Below are positions 46,155-57,915 of a DNA stretch of 64,000 nucleotides, piece by piece (the stretch's first letter is position 1; each line of letters opens with the position of its first letter). Below the pieces are notes generated by a model that was not told the DNA's origin, made no database searches, and saw nothing but the letters and a program-made list of their open reading frames with translations. A program made the position numbers and the translations under genes. This DNA is from Isoetes taiwanensis (lineage: Eukaryota; Streptophyta; Lycopodiopsida; Isoetales; Isoetaceae): contig JAJEKV010000055.1 of NCBI GenBank assembly GCA_021234155.1, forward strand, positions 3,343,090-3,407,089, read 5' to 3'.

Positions 46155-48570
46155 CCCACCTTCTTTCAAGCTCTTACGGGGATGTGTCTACCTCATCCAA
46201 CAAGTTGGGTACCTTCTTCCAATAATCTATCCATGCAGTTAGTCATCCGTCAAAATTAAGTTTGCCAATGCTTGATGCTTCATTGATGCCATCCTTAGTC
46301 AAGCGGTGCTTGACTTTTTGATTAGTTTTTAGAGCTTTGGTTGACCAAAAGGGTATCATGGGCTTGCCATTTTTTAATACTTAAATTTCTGCCCCACCTC
46401 TCACTTCTCCCTCTGGAGGTCTCATTTTCCATTGCATGATTGGAATCCCTTCTCTCACCCCAAAAGTGAATTGAAGGGGTCTAGAATGACCTTCCATGTC
46501 GAGAGCATAACCATCCACAAAACTCTTCCAATCGGGCACTTCTTCTATGATAGATCCTATAGGAGATGGATTTGTACATCCATGAAATATTTCCAATAAC
46601 TTTGGGGAAGAGTTGGTAACTATGCCGCTGTCAATACATGACTATATTTTTCAAACAATGCATCCATCCTCCTTGGTATGTAGAGACATTAGGAACCCCA
46701 AATTGACTCTTTCAAAATACCCCGGTACATTAAGTAGGATAGGAAAAAAAACCACTGTTCTTATTTTTACCAGCACAATTATCTAGTTGCAAGAGGAGCT
46801 TTCTGGAAGGATCGCCGGGTTTGCTGCGAGATGTTGGAGCTCAACATGTTCGTGGGTCCATTCCTCCTCAATCTTGCCTTTATTTAAAGCGTTTCCAAAC
46901 TGCTATTAGGGGGGTTCCATCCAACAATGCAACATGTGTGGTGCACGGCTGGTATGGGATCTTGCTGGTGACCATTGTAACCCTTCTCATAGTTTCTTAA
47001 ACACCTCATGATACTCCCAATGTGAAAATCACGGACCATCACTCCACAACTCTAAAAATTTTGAAATGGCCATATGGAGTGCGGGGTGCCCATGCAATAT
47101 TGCCCGGTCATTCAAAATCTCGCAGGGTATGATCTTCCGGACTTAGGAATGTACTTGAATTGTGGAAAGCAAGTCTTCTGTTGGTCCATTTTATCATGTA
47201 TAATACATAGATAGTTATTAGGTTCCATTTGCGGGATAAGGTCCCTCCACATCAATAGTTGATCTACATGATGGATTGAAGTCATGTATTTATTTCATCA
47301 TATGTTCCTTATCTTTGCCCTTAGACTTGGTTGCAGTCTTATCTAGTGTCTCCTTTAGCTTAGCACATAAAATTGCACTTGGCAAAGTTGTTTGAAGTTG
47401 CTATGGTCACGGCTTGAAATACTTCCACCCAGCCTACTAAAGCTGGGCTGGGATATAGAGGCCACTCAAGTTCAGAAGCAATGCATTTATTTCCTCTAAT
47501 ATGCTCTTAAGGTTTAATGGGATGGCAATCTCTTTTCAACATGATACTTTCTCCCACCATTTCATCCTTCTTACTCTTATGTGGCATGTTTTTGCATTGA
47601 AATCCACATGTCTTTCAAATATTTCCTTTAGCCTATAGTTCTTGAGGTAGGCCTTACCTGGGCCGGTGTTCCCCAAAATGCAATTTTACTACCATTTTCA
47701 TGTCTCTTTTTTGCGGTTGTACCAAGAAGAGGTTGGAATTCCATGTATAGCCATCCATGCTTTTTGAACATATCCACTTTCCATTCAATGGGAATCTTTT
47801 CTTATTTGATCTTTCATCTGACGGCGCATAGCCAAATATGGTGTACATGAAATTACTCACCTTTATCACACTTATATTTCGATATGTAGCTCTTGCTACC
47901 ACCATCTCCTCTATTGTGAACATTCTATCGGGAGGCCCAACAACATTCACTTCCTCTAACCTTCATCAAAAGGCTTCAAAGACAATCAATAATCGACTTG
48001 CATCTTTTGGTGGGATAATGTTTGAAAAGTTGGAAGTGGCCTCTTGCTACTGCTGATGAACATTATTGACAATGGTTCATCTATAGGAAGCGTGTAGTTC
48101 CCCTCGGTTGAATCTGTCCCTAGGCCATACAACGATAGTTTGGAACCTCTAATTTACTTCACAAAGCAAGGCATTCTTGTTTACCCTTTTCCTTCCAATT
48201 GTCATATAATTTTGAGATTGCCACACCTTTGTCCTCCTAATCTTTCATCATTCACTTGCATTGATAGGATCTGCTAGGAACAATAATCCCTTCTCCTCTT
48301 GCCCTCTACCATTGCATACATGCAATATCTTAACCTTTTGTTTTTCAATGGTAGAATTATAAGTACAATTTCCTTCGCTTTGGCATCATCCTTTTCATTT
48401 GGTCTTTTCCTTTCTTTGCCATCATCTTTGTCATCTTCTATTAGTTGGGGATTTTCCTTGCCTAAATCAGCAGCGGCATCATTGGGGGCCTTGGGGGGTT
48501 GCATTTTGCATGCCATTGACCTAAAATGCATAAAAACGCATATAATAAAAGTTAGCATATCCAATAACAT
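46155..48570 (-). pseudogene. Element B transposase-like gene, N-terminal and central part
   Basis: Collinear with 3990-6451 of element A. It retains MHFRSMACKM and a shortened Lys-rich start (48470-48560). EEVPDWKSFVDGYALDMEGH (about 46490-46555) is the stretch after the catalytic region. An LDNCAGKNKN-like reading lies near 46768-46800, and a damaged GHTHED region near 46655-46690. NFMYTIFGYAPSDERSNKKR (about 47800-47860) is better read than in A. Joined across element C with 36356-36965, the gene would be of the same size as in A. Confidence 0.72.
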
Positions 48571-50597
48571 CTCTCCCTAGCATGAGTTAACCTATAATAT
48601 ATTAACCTATAATAACCTTAAATTTGTAACCTTAGAAAAACTTTTGGGGATTTTATGGGTTGCAACCAGAAGTTGATATAAGGTTATTATAGGTTAAAGT
48701 TTTAAGGTAGGTTATTATAGGTTTATAAGTTAAAGTTAAGTACTAAGGAGTTAAAGGTGATGAGTTTTGAGTTAAAAGTATTAAGGTTAAAAGGTAAGTT
48801 TTTTTAGAAGTTCTAAAATTTAAAACTTCTAACCTTAAATAAATAACGAAATATAACCTTAAAACTTCTAAAACTTAAAAGCAAAACTTAAAAGTTAAGG
48901 TTAAAATTACTAAGGTTAAGGTTAAAAGTTTAGGTTAAAAGTACTAAGCTTAAAGTTTAGGTTAAAAGTATTTAAGGTTAAAAGTTAAAGGTTAAAGTTA
49001 AGTTTTAGAACAAAACTTCTAAACCCTGTAATAAATTTTTTGCCGGTTATTATGGCTGGTGCAATTAAAAGTAGTTATTACATTGAGTTTGCCGCTCCAC
49101 TTTGAACTTTGGTGCAAAAATGAACTTTCGAACTTCCACACTCCTTTCAAACTTTCGATTTCTCTCCGATCCTATTTTTCAGCAATCTCCGATTAAGCAT
49201 TGTCAGTGTTAGCTTCTCGTTTTTTATTCTGATCGGTGTGCTTCCTGGGATTTTAAAATGCGGCTTCTGGTAGCTTTCATCAAAGTATTTGAGCTTTTAG
49301 GTCGGTAATTTTTAAACCCGGCTTCCTGCTTCGAGTTTTTTACGGCTTTTCTCGGCTTTTTGGCTTTTTTCTGCGTGGCACCGAAGCTACAATCTTACGC
49401 TTTGTCTTCTACAATCTTACGCTTTCTCTGTGGTTTCGGCCGGGGTTTTATTTCTACAAAAGTTCACCGGCTTGGGGTTTTGATTTCTCAAAGGTTTCAC
49501 CGGAAGTTTTTGGTTCTCGGCTCAAAGGTTTTGGCTTCTTCTCGGCTCAAATCATCATGCTATTGGCTTTTTCTCGAGCTGAAATCTCGCTATTGGCTTC
49601 TTCGGCTTATCCCAGTTTATTACGCTCAAAGGTTTCTCTAGCTCGGCTTCTCATATTGAAGTCGTATCGGAGGTTAGTATTTCATGTTCTTTACTTAAAA
49701 GTATATTTATCTTATTCTTGTTTTATTCTAGTATTTGAAAGTTCACATTCTATCTCCTTTATCTATTCTTTATATCATTATAAGAGCTTGGGGTTAATCA
49801 AGGTGACTTTTAGATGCATCAATCCTATCTTCTTTGCACCTTCATATATAAGATCTGTTGTTTATAAATACCCTCTAATTGCTTATAAACATATTTCCCA
49901 TTGCTATTTTGATCTTGCTCTATGATCTTGATGTATGATCTTGCTCCTGTCTTGCTCTAAATAATGAACCAAGACAATGAACTAAATAATGAACTATGAT
50001 CTTGCTCTATGGGCAAAAGTCTCTTGGGTATCAAAAGCCTCTATCTTGGCCGGCTAAAAACCCCATATGGCTTGATTGTTTAACTAACTAGCACACATGG
50101 TAATTAGGTAATCTAGAAATATATAGGCTCAATAAGAATGACCATTAATATATAGAATATCAGTCGCTCTAAGTCTTTGGGGCCTTTTTTTGGTACATTC
50201 TTTTGCCCTCTTGCTCTACTCTGCTCCCTAAATAATGAACTAAAACAATGAACTAAATAATAGACTAAATAAAAGCTTCATGCGCTTCATTCTATTCTAT
50301 TCTATTCTCACGCCTTCATATTCACTTCATATTTTAGAATGCATTATGTTATAATATGGCGTTAGAATTTGGGTTCCGATTTTCCACTAGGTTAATCAAA
50401 GCGTGGTAGCGTTTTTAGTTCGGCTTTTTCTAATTCGCATACGGTTCTATACAAAATCGCGCCGGTAGCGGATGAAATAATCATGAAAAAAACAAAACAA
50501 GCGCTGGCGTTTTTTGCTCTTATGTTGAGAATCGTTTTATACAGGGAGAGTAATATATCATTTACTAATTTTACTTAATTTCTCTCGTTCTAGTGCC
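48571..50597. other. Element B central non-coding region
   Basis: Counterpart of 6452-8302: AGGTTAAAAGTTTAAGG patchwork (48590-49030), pyrimidine-rich leader (49130-49700), a much reduced CTATGATCTTG array (49915-50010), and GC-palindrome copies at about 50400, 50457 and 50500. An AT-rich segment at about 50040-50200 (CAAAAGTCTCTTGGG ... TATATAGAATATCAG) has no match in A. No gene is supported. Confidence 0.55.
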
Positions 50598-51000
50598 ATG
50601 GATTTTCCTTATGCATATACATCTAGTTCAAATGCTTGTTGGTTCCTGGATTAATACCACTTCCTGGGTGACCATCAACTCTGGACCATGCCGAATCTAT
50701 TGCCAGTTGTCTTTGTTCCATTCCGAGAGTTGGAGAATCCGTGACGATATCAAAATTACATGGGGTACTTCCATCGCGCATCTCTGGACATATCTGCGGC
50801 TCCTCATGCTCTTAATGCCAAGGCTCCTTGCGACAAATCTGAGGATTTGATTTATAATATCAGGATCGATACAACACTACGGTTTGAAGACTCGACATTA
50901 GCGGGGAAGATGAATCTGTCATATCCAGAATAGGTTCGGAGGTGGGACTTTTAGCTGATGGTAGATGAAGTGAGCCTATGTGACATATTTTAGAATGAAA
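50598..51000 (+). pseudogene. Element B plus-strand block 1
   Basis: Same start context as 8303 in A (TAGTGCCATGGATTTTCCTT). The reading MDFPYAYT-like is shifted early, and fragments of the YEDLLYSIKDRYNT and WRLDI region are recognisable from 50835 on. More broken than in A. Confidence 0.5.
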
Positions 51001-52000
51001 GGGGGCATTTTTAGAGAAGAAATGTACATACACTTTTTGGAATATTCGGCTAAGCTGGCGCCAATTTGCCTTATGCTTTATGTCATTAGTTTATTATGTT
51101 TTATATCAATGTAAAAACATTGAATCGCTTGATACCCTCCGGCCGTATAATAAACCCTTTACATATTTTTCATTAATGTGTAGTTTCATGGGAAGTTATA
51201 ATCAAAAGAACTAAAGAATATCAAATCCTGCAAATATTATGATATATTCATTTTTTTTGAATATAAAGTCATTAAATATAAATACGTTCTTTTTGGCCAT
51301 GCTACAAATGTGCCGCCCGCGCTTTCCTGCTTGTATGCTCGCCCGGGATGTCTCTTCTTGGAAGAGCCTCATCTTCATATTCGGTTTATAATAAAATCTT
51401 CACCAGCTTGTTTCCAAGATGACCATGACATAGAACTTGGATTCAGATCTTAGATTTTACATAAGCCTACCAGTAAACTTCAAGTTTCTTTGTTAAAATA
51501 GCATTCTTCTCGGAAGCGATAAAGAACCGAGAATGCATTGGAAAATATGAGGGCGAAAAATGAGAACAAAAGAGAATGCATTGAATGGAATCACACACTC
51601 ACCATGGATTGGCCCGGACATGGGAATGGGATTGGCTCACGTCGAATGGGATTAGAAGGGGCATTCGTGAAGCGGATCTTAGGCTCGGTGGTCGATTGTT
51701 CTTGGGCTCTGATGGTAGGAGGAATGATCTTATTTCACGATGGTAGGTGACGATTAGGTGGTAGTAATTTGCCACATATCGTTTCTTGAAATTAATAATT
51801 AATTGTTATCTTGAAATTGCACTAAAAAAAAAACCAATTTAATTCGTGTAAATGGCGGACGGATAGGTTAATTAAAGATTATAAATTTAAAAGGGCCTTA
51901 ATTTGAATTCTGATTTGTAAATCGGCGGCCCTAGATTATGAGCGCATACATATAAGTTTAAACCAAACCCGGTCTCATATTATAAAAGCACTTAGGTTCT
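51001..52000. other. Element B spacer
   Basis: Counterpart of 8718-9782. It holds one GC palindrome (GCTGGCGCCAATTTGCC near 51056), the possible exon near 51290-51400, and TATAAAAG at 51981. A 70-codon frame at 51538-51750 has no equivalent in A and is probably chance. Confidence 0.4.
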
Positions 52001-52130
52001 ATGGCGTCTAGAAGAGGATCAGCCCGCAGTAGAGGGCTGGTAGAGGCGGCGACTAAAGCACAAATCAAGCACGGAGGCTGCTGAACCCCGGCCTAAAGCA
52101 CAAATCAACAAAGCGCCTCGAATTAATTGA
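52001..52130 (+). pseudogene. Element B candidate first exon (MASRRGS ...)
   Basis: MASRRGSARSRGLVEAATKA, then QIKHGGC before a stop. Paralogue of 9783. Both start codons and the KAQI units are conserved, supporting this ATG as a real start on the plus strand. Confidence 0.42.
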
Positions 52131-52700
52131 TGTTGTTTTGTTTTTGTAATTGATTTACGTGTCCCTTTTTTGTTAGGTTTTTAGGATGTTTTTCTACACT
52201 GTTTATTTTTCGTATCGTGTCTCTGTGTATTTTCTACCTTTTATATTGTTTACAATGTCATTTCTCGTTTTACTACCTTGTTTTGTGTGTTTTTGTTATA
52301 ATCTTCTCATGTGTTTTGTGTTTTTGTATTCTCCATTTTGTATAATGTAGGCCGTTTAATTATAGTTTCTTACGGACTTGTTTTGTTTATACTTTTGTTA
52401 CGTATTCTCCAATTCTTTTTTGACAAAGTCTTTTTGTAGCCTAGTATGTCTCTTAATATATATATCTGTAGGGCCCCTCTTAAAAAGCCTCTGCTTTATA
52501 ATGGCGTCCTACGATTTATAATAATTGTTGTCTCACGATATTTTCATTGTTTTGTTTTTTGAAAGTTAAAGTCTATCAAAGCGTGTTCGTAGCGATTTCA
52601 TTACTCACCACATGATTGGCTTTTCGGGATCTTCTAAAATGTGAAAAAGAAAAACAAAACCTAGCGAGGAGTCGAGGACATCTGCCTGAGAAAAAAAAAC
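52131..52700. other. Element B T-rich intron-like stretch, partly unique to B
   Basis: 52200-52560 is strongly T-rich with recurring TTTTGTGTTTTTGTTAT, and has no close counterpart in A, which suggests an intron or small insertion. No gene. Confidence 0.4.
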
Positions 52701-53720
52701 CAAACGGAGGAATGTATCCCGGTTCTTTGGCTACGTTGTGACCAAGTGGCGATAAAGCTTTGGTAATGAAGGCTCGGTAGAGCCTCCATGTCGAAAGAAG
52801 ATCTACGAGGAGGGCTCTATGGTATGTGGAGATCTTCAAGACTAAGCGGAAAAGCGGTCACATTTTCATGTAATCTAGAGTTAGGAAGCAGATCAAATGA
52901 AAAAAACAAAGGTATTCGGTCACATCAGAAGAAACGGGCCGATTCATATTGTTCATTATTACTTGAAATGGTCAGGAAAAATAAAAAAGTATTGAAGAAG
53001 ATAAATTACTGCGATGCCCGGTTCCTTTAAAGAGAGGCTGCCCTAGACGGATAAAGGCCCGAATAACCTCTTCAAAATTTGGCTGGTCGGGGTGGTGATC
53101 CAGTGACACCAAAAAAAAAATATGTGAAGGTCCCTCTCGGCTGTGAGAAGAGCAATCGATTTCAAGATATCCAGCTAGTCTGTACCTACAAGCTTTAAAA
53201 AGAAAGGAAGATGCAGGTTCTAGAGCCGGGGAAACACCCGACACGTTCTAGGCATTACGGATATGACTAGTGATGGCGACAAAGGCGAGACAGTTAGAGC
53301 CATGAGCAAACTCAAAATATGCTGACAAGTATCCACTGGGCCTTAACTTCACGCATCTATCCGTAATCAAAAAAGCGAGGGCTTTCAGGTCGAAGGCTAT
53401 GTTTGTCGGCGAGAAGATACGACCAAAAGCGACGCCAATGGAAATAGTCAAACGGCATGATAGAAACCCGGAATGGTGCCAATCTTGCGGCGGATGTGGT
53501 GCCTTTTGATATGAAAGCGAAGAAGGTGTTGATATGGAATAAACTTGAAAGATTTAAATGGCAACCTCGATATTCACTTCATGATAATAGATGGCGGCAT
53601 TCGGTGGGCTGAAGTTTTGTCGATCAAGCACAAAAAGCGCTCCGGTTATTCTATATTTGTATTCCGGAGAATTACCGGTTCCTGGCTCAACAAAGGCGGC
53701 AATTAGCGAGAAGTGGCAAA
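52701..53720 (+). pseudogene. Element B plus-strand block 2
   Basis: Counterpart of 10495-11510. Readable segments include GNMRLGRASMSKEDLR-type sequence near 52770 and NLAADVVPFDMKAKKVLIWN (about 53480-53540). The latter is in a better frame than in A. Family unknown. Confidence 0.42.
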
Positions 53721-54060
53721 TCGCTCTTGAATGACATGGGAAAGACATTCCTCAAAAGGTTTTTATTTTCCCACACATGGCGTTCCAAATCGGCGCCCGG
53801 TGTTTAAGTATCAACGTATTTACAAAGCTGGCGGTAGCGATTTCTTCATATGGCATACATGAAGAGAGATGGCGAGCATTTTCTAAATGCGTGATTAAAC
53901 GCTTGTCGCCTTTGTTATTTGTGTTGGCCCAGTTCTGAAAGCGGCGCTGGCCCGAATTCTTTATCATGAAGAAATCGCTGGCATCATGAAGAAATCGCGC
54001 CCGGTGGCGTAAATCCGTGGTTAAGCAGCGCCTGGCGCATTTTATATTGTTACTTTCCGC
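53721..54060. repeat. GC-palindrome cluster in element B
   Basis: Copies near 53785, 53828, 53940, 53970, 53993 and 54025. Two adjacent ones are preceded by the direct repeat CATGAAGAAATCGC. Matches the cluster 11640-12012 of A, although individual copies differ at their CTGG centres. Confidence 0.75.
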
Positions 54061-55080
54061 GGCACAATCTATTTTTTTATCTAGCCGGGCCCATATTTTT
54101 ACGGTCGTATGTGGAGCGATTCGCGGCACTTCGTAACCAAGGATCGAATATGGAAAACCAATGCCGACCCGGACAAGGGCAATCTAAGAGTGCGAATTCA
54201 AATTACTAGAAAGGACAACATGCAAAACCATATCTGGGGGACAAGACAAAAGGGCACTAAGATCAAAAAAAGAAAAAAAGGGGATGCCTGGTAGCCGGAA
54301 AATTGCGGTGCCAAAAGGATGCTGCAAATTGTTTTTTTCTGTATGGTGGGAAAAAGTGGGCAATTTTGGGCGCCCTATTCCGGAAAAAGAAGTTGCAAGT
54401 CGTTATGGCGGGGTTCCTCCGCAAAATCACGTCTATTTTTATATAGGTATCCGAGCGAAATGAGAAAGGCACAAAAGTTGGATGATGTAAATTAATCTAC
54501 ATTTCTAGATAGATGCATGTGAAGGAAGTTATCTACAAAAAGCGTCTGCGACAAAGCATGACATCTTTGAAGATGCATGCGATTCCCTGATAAAATATGA
54601 GATCACGAAAAGGCTGTTGGCGAAGAACTGCAAAGGCTCGGGAGACTTCATGTTATGAGAATAGGCAATGCAAAAGTACAAGCATTAATCTAATGATGAC
54701 ATTAAGAAATATGTACTTTGGTCAAAAGATTTTGTGTTGAAGCAAAAGGCGAAAAATGTGGCAACTCTTAAAGGGGATTCACACGAAAGTGGCATCTGAC
54801 CCTAAAGAAAAGTTGCTTTGGTGAAGTGAAAGAGGACATAAGGTGTCCACTGGTTATAAGTCGCCTTACGGGGAGGGCGATGGATTGAAGGCCAGCGGAA
54901 CATCACTCTATTTGTTCTTGATAGCGTGTACGAGATGGACACAAGATGATTACGGCACCTTCTTCAACACATCTGGTGGTTTCGGTGAGATGCATTATTA
55001 TACTATGGGTTTGCCCTCAGGCATTTCCTCATATGCACTAAGCTCTGCTGCAAATGATCTCGAATGCATTAAAAGTGATG
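54061..55080 (+). pseudogene. Element B plus-strand block 3
   Basis: Counterpart of 12013-12990. It keeps AMQKYK, NMYFG, VSTGYKSPYGEGD and SLYLFLIACTRWTQDDYGTF (the last from about 54897, not obvious in A). The frame at 54843-55103 is open for 86 codons. Function unknown. Confidence 0.42.
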
Positions 55081-56120
55081 AGGGCAGCGGTAATGTTAGA
55101 TGAAAACAAAGATAGTGAGTTTAGTACCAAGTAAGATCTCACGTGCTAGTCCTTATGATAGCCATTATGGATGATCTGAGAATATATGAAAAGACTCAAG
55201 GGAAACTAGAAGTGGTGAAGATTGCTTGGCGGTGCTATCGGCTAGATGAACCCCTATTGAAAAATGTTTTTTTCGAGAATCAATCTTTGAAGAACAAAGA
55301 AAGGGCTGCGCGGATGTGGATGTGGTTTGAAGAGAACCGAAGAGGGAAGGAAGAAAAGCGGACATGCTACTCACGGTGTACCACTTTTGGAACCCTCAAA
55401 GTACCTACTGGGTCTTTTAAAATTGGTACTTTCTATTTTTTTTTTCTTTCCATTAAAAATCAATCCAAAACTTTTAGGTTGAAGGTCAATAACATGTCAA
55501 TCTATACTATTGAGGGATGACAATACTATTAGAGACTAAAATGGATGAATAAACTCTCACACCTTTGTTTATTGAGACTTTGCAGAAGTTCAATTACCCG
55601 GTTTGGGTACTTTTAAAATATTTCACACCCCTAAAAAGAACTTTAGATGGTACACCCTAGCATGCTTTCACGTCGACCACGTCCTTAATTCACCAATCAA
55701 GTATAGACTCTGGCCAGGCGCATAAGGGGAGGTACGAATAAATCTGGATTTTCTTTGGCCCTTTTGGGTTTTCTGATTGAAGCCGCCGCTGCCCAAGTCT
55801 CGTGTTGGGAGTTTCATGTTGGAGGTTATGTCGGTGAGGGGAAGCTCACGAAAACTAACTATAAATGCAAAGTGTGGTCCTCATGGGTCAAGCCAAGGAC
55901 TTCTTGATATTTCTTTGAGAAAGTGCTAGAGTGGCACCTAGAAGTCCGATGGATGGTGCAAAATAAAGCTTCCGACTCTGGTCGAGACCTGCGGTCGGGC
56001 TGCGGGCGGGAATAAATGAAGCGGATGGAGCACATAAAGATGAATGTCGATGGCGGCCGGCTTGAAACTATCGGCCCGAGGGAGTGTAGTTCAATCACAT
56101 TGGAAAATCATTGAAGTGGA
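55081..56120 (+). pseudogene. Element B plus-strand block 4
   Basis: Counterpart of 13080-13960. An open frame at 55143-55520 begins MLVLMIAIMDDLRIYEKTQG, continues VKIAWRCYRLDE and turns into a basic RMWMWFEENRRGKEEKR segment. A 350-bp stretch from about 55380 (TTTTGGAACCCTC to TCTGGCC) has no match in A, a probable small insertion inside the block. Conserved WEFHVGGYVGEG-like and KVLE segments follow near 55805-55935. Confidence 0.45.
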
Positions 56121-56399
56121 TGTAGGTAATATAAGAAGAAGGCAAAATCCTAGATGATGATGGATTCGGAAAGCTCATCGGGTTAGCGGAGTAATGAAGT
56201 ATCAACCATGGATTCAAACACTAAAGTGATGTGGTACACCGCCGGCGACAAGAAAAAGTAGAAAATCATCATTGCGGATGATGAGCGGGAACTTCAAGCG
56301 AGAAAGGCATTTCTTCAAGCGAGATGAAAATGGCGCCCGGTAGCGATTTCAATTTCTTTCCTTGTCTCACAAGTGTGTGCTTTATTATTCTGGACCTAA

Positions 56400-57010
56400 T
56401 CGGTTTCCTCCAAAATTACGGTGTTCGATTTGAATGGAGTGCTACGCAAAAGCGTTACCTAAAGCACAATTCCCTTTATCATGGTATGCCTGAAACCATT
56501 TGGGGCAGTGCGAAATGGGTATATCTGCGGTACGTGTCGAGAAGGAGATGTTAGACCAAGCTTTTCACTTTATTTGGTTGTGCAATTTGGTTGGAAATGG
56601 ATGGAATAGAAATATCTGGGAAGTTTTGAGAGTAGTTCTGAGTTACATAGAGGATTGGGCATCTGTTTGGGGATCGAGCAAATGTAAGTCATTCAATAAC
56701 ACAGAAGGATCCCTAGGTAAAAAATATTTGTAGAAATGCTTGGCGACATGATGGATGACTTGGGCGTTTAGGAGAAGGGATCTCATCATTATAGTTGATG
56801 ATGGCCTTGAAGTGTTGCTTCAATCCGATCCACCGATCACTAAATCCACCATCCTATCATCCACGAAGAGATTTTGACAAAGATGACTTCACCTTCGTTT
56901 TGTCGATTATCTTGCATACCGAAAATATCTACGAGGAAAAACGGTCGAAGAAAAGATACAAACACTATACCCACCACCAATGGACGATAGGAAAATTGGC
57001 GAGGGGACCT
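56400..57010 (+). pseudogene. FCP1-like phosphatase domain of element B, broken
   Basis: VFDLNGVL is encoded at 56421-56444 and motif III (IIVDDG) near 56787-56805, with several frame changes between. Compared with A, the third Asp of VDDD is Gly and the Cys after motif I is Arg. The Asn in DLNGVL is shared, so it is ancestral to both copies and not a sequencing slip. The final HTxYPxL-like region is near 56960. Confidence 0.65.
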
Positions 57011-57878
57011 AGAGAAGATGGTTCTAGAAAGGGAACTTTTTTGATATATGTATCTGAGGAAATACACTTTCCAAAAGTTTTGAATATAAATATACTTTAC
57101 ACCGCCTCTTTGAATATATATTGTGTTCTTATATAAGCATTATTGGTTACGTATGCGTATTGTTCTTTTTTATATTATGTGTATGGTTTTGCTATACTTG
57201 CAATAATTTGTATGTATATCACGGAGTCAATAATTTAGGTGTCTATAAATAGGTATGCATGAAATTGGCAAACCATCCGGCCGGCCTCATATACACTTGT
57301 TATTATGGCACATTCTATTACGCGGATGAACCATGCGGACCTCTGCCGGTGCTGTGAGCTAGAAATAGAACCGGGGGCCGGCGATGTCGTTGCTATGAAT
57401 CCGTCCGCTTCTATCACGATCCCTTTGATGTTGTAATCCATCTTATATGGAATCAGAGCATGGTTTGTTCATGATGACGGGATCTCGACCATGCCATGCG
57501 GCTGTCGGCGATGATTGATTAGTTTTTTAAGTTTATGTTCCACTATAATACGTTATTTATCACGAATAAAATCGCGCCCCACGGATTTGTTATAATCTGT
57601 TTTGTAGCAACTTGCTGGCATTATTTATCGTAAAACACTACAATTTCAATGTTTAGATTTGGTTGTGGAAATCGGTGATTATGCAATTAATAAGCAATTT
57701 CCTACTTTTATATTGCCAACATTCTTTCATAATATGGGTCATTTTACACCGAATATTTGGATGCCTTTGCATTTCAACATAAAATGCATCTTCCTAGCCG
57801 AAAATGAACTCAGTGCAAAAGTGTGGTTAATTCAATATAATGGTCAATAAAAACATACTTGGTAGCGATTTTTGGAAT
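57011..57878. other. Element B right subterminal region
   Basis: Counterpart of 14868-15767. TGGAATCAGAGC at 57448-57459 is one base from the plant retrotransposon primer-binding motif TGGTATCAGAGC. One GC palindrome lies near 57570. No supported gene. Confidence 0.5.
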
Positions 57879-57910
57879 AGACATAATCCCAATTTAATTG
57901 AATGATGGTT
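57879..57910 (-). repeat. Element B right terminal inverted repeat
   Basis: Exact complement of 36168-36199. Followed by the ACAT duplication (57911-57914) and by AATGGGTTC, the mannanase start. Confidence 0.95.
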
Positions 57911-57915
57911 ACATA

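Larger units (their letters stand above)
36168..57910. mobile_element. Element B: second copy of the giant DNA transposon, carrying nested element C
   Basis: TIRs (36168-36199, 57879-57910) are identical to those of element A, and ACAT is duplicated at 36164-36167 and 57911-57914. Without the 9.19-kb nested element C it is about 12.55 kb, the same as A. Gene order is the same: a minus-strand transposase-like gene (split by C), AT-rich middle, plus-strand blocks and FCP1-like domain. The insertion is in the 5' leader of mannanase copy 3, two bases before its ATG. Identical ends and clear target duplications point to fairly recent transposition. Confidence 0.93.
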
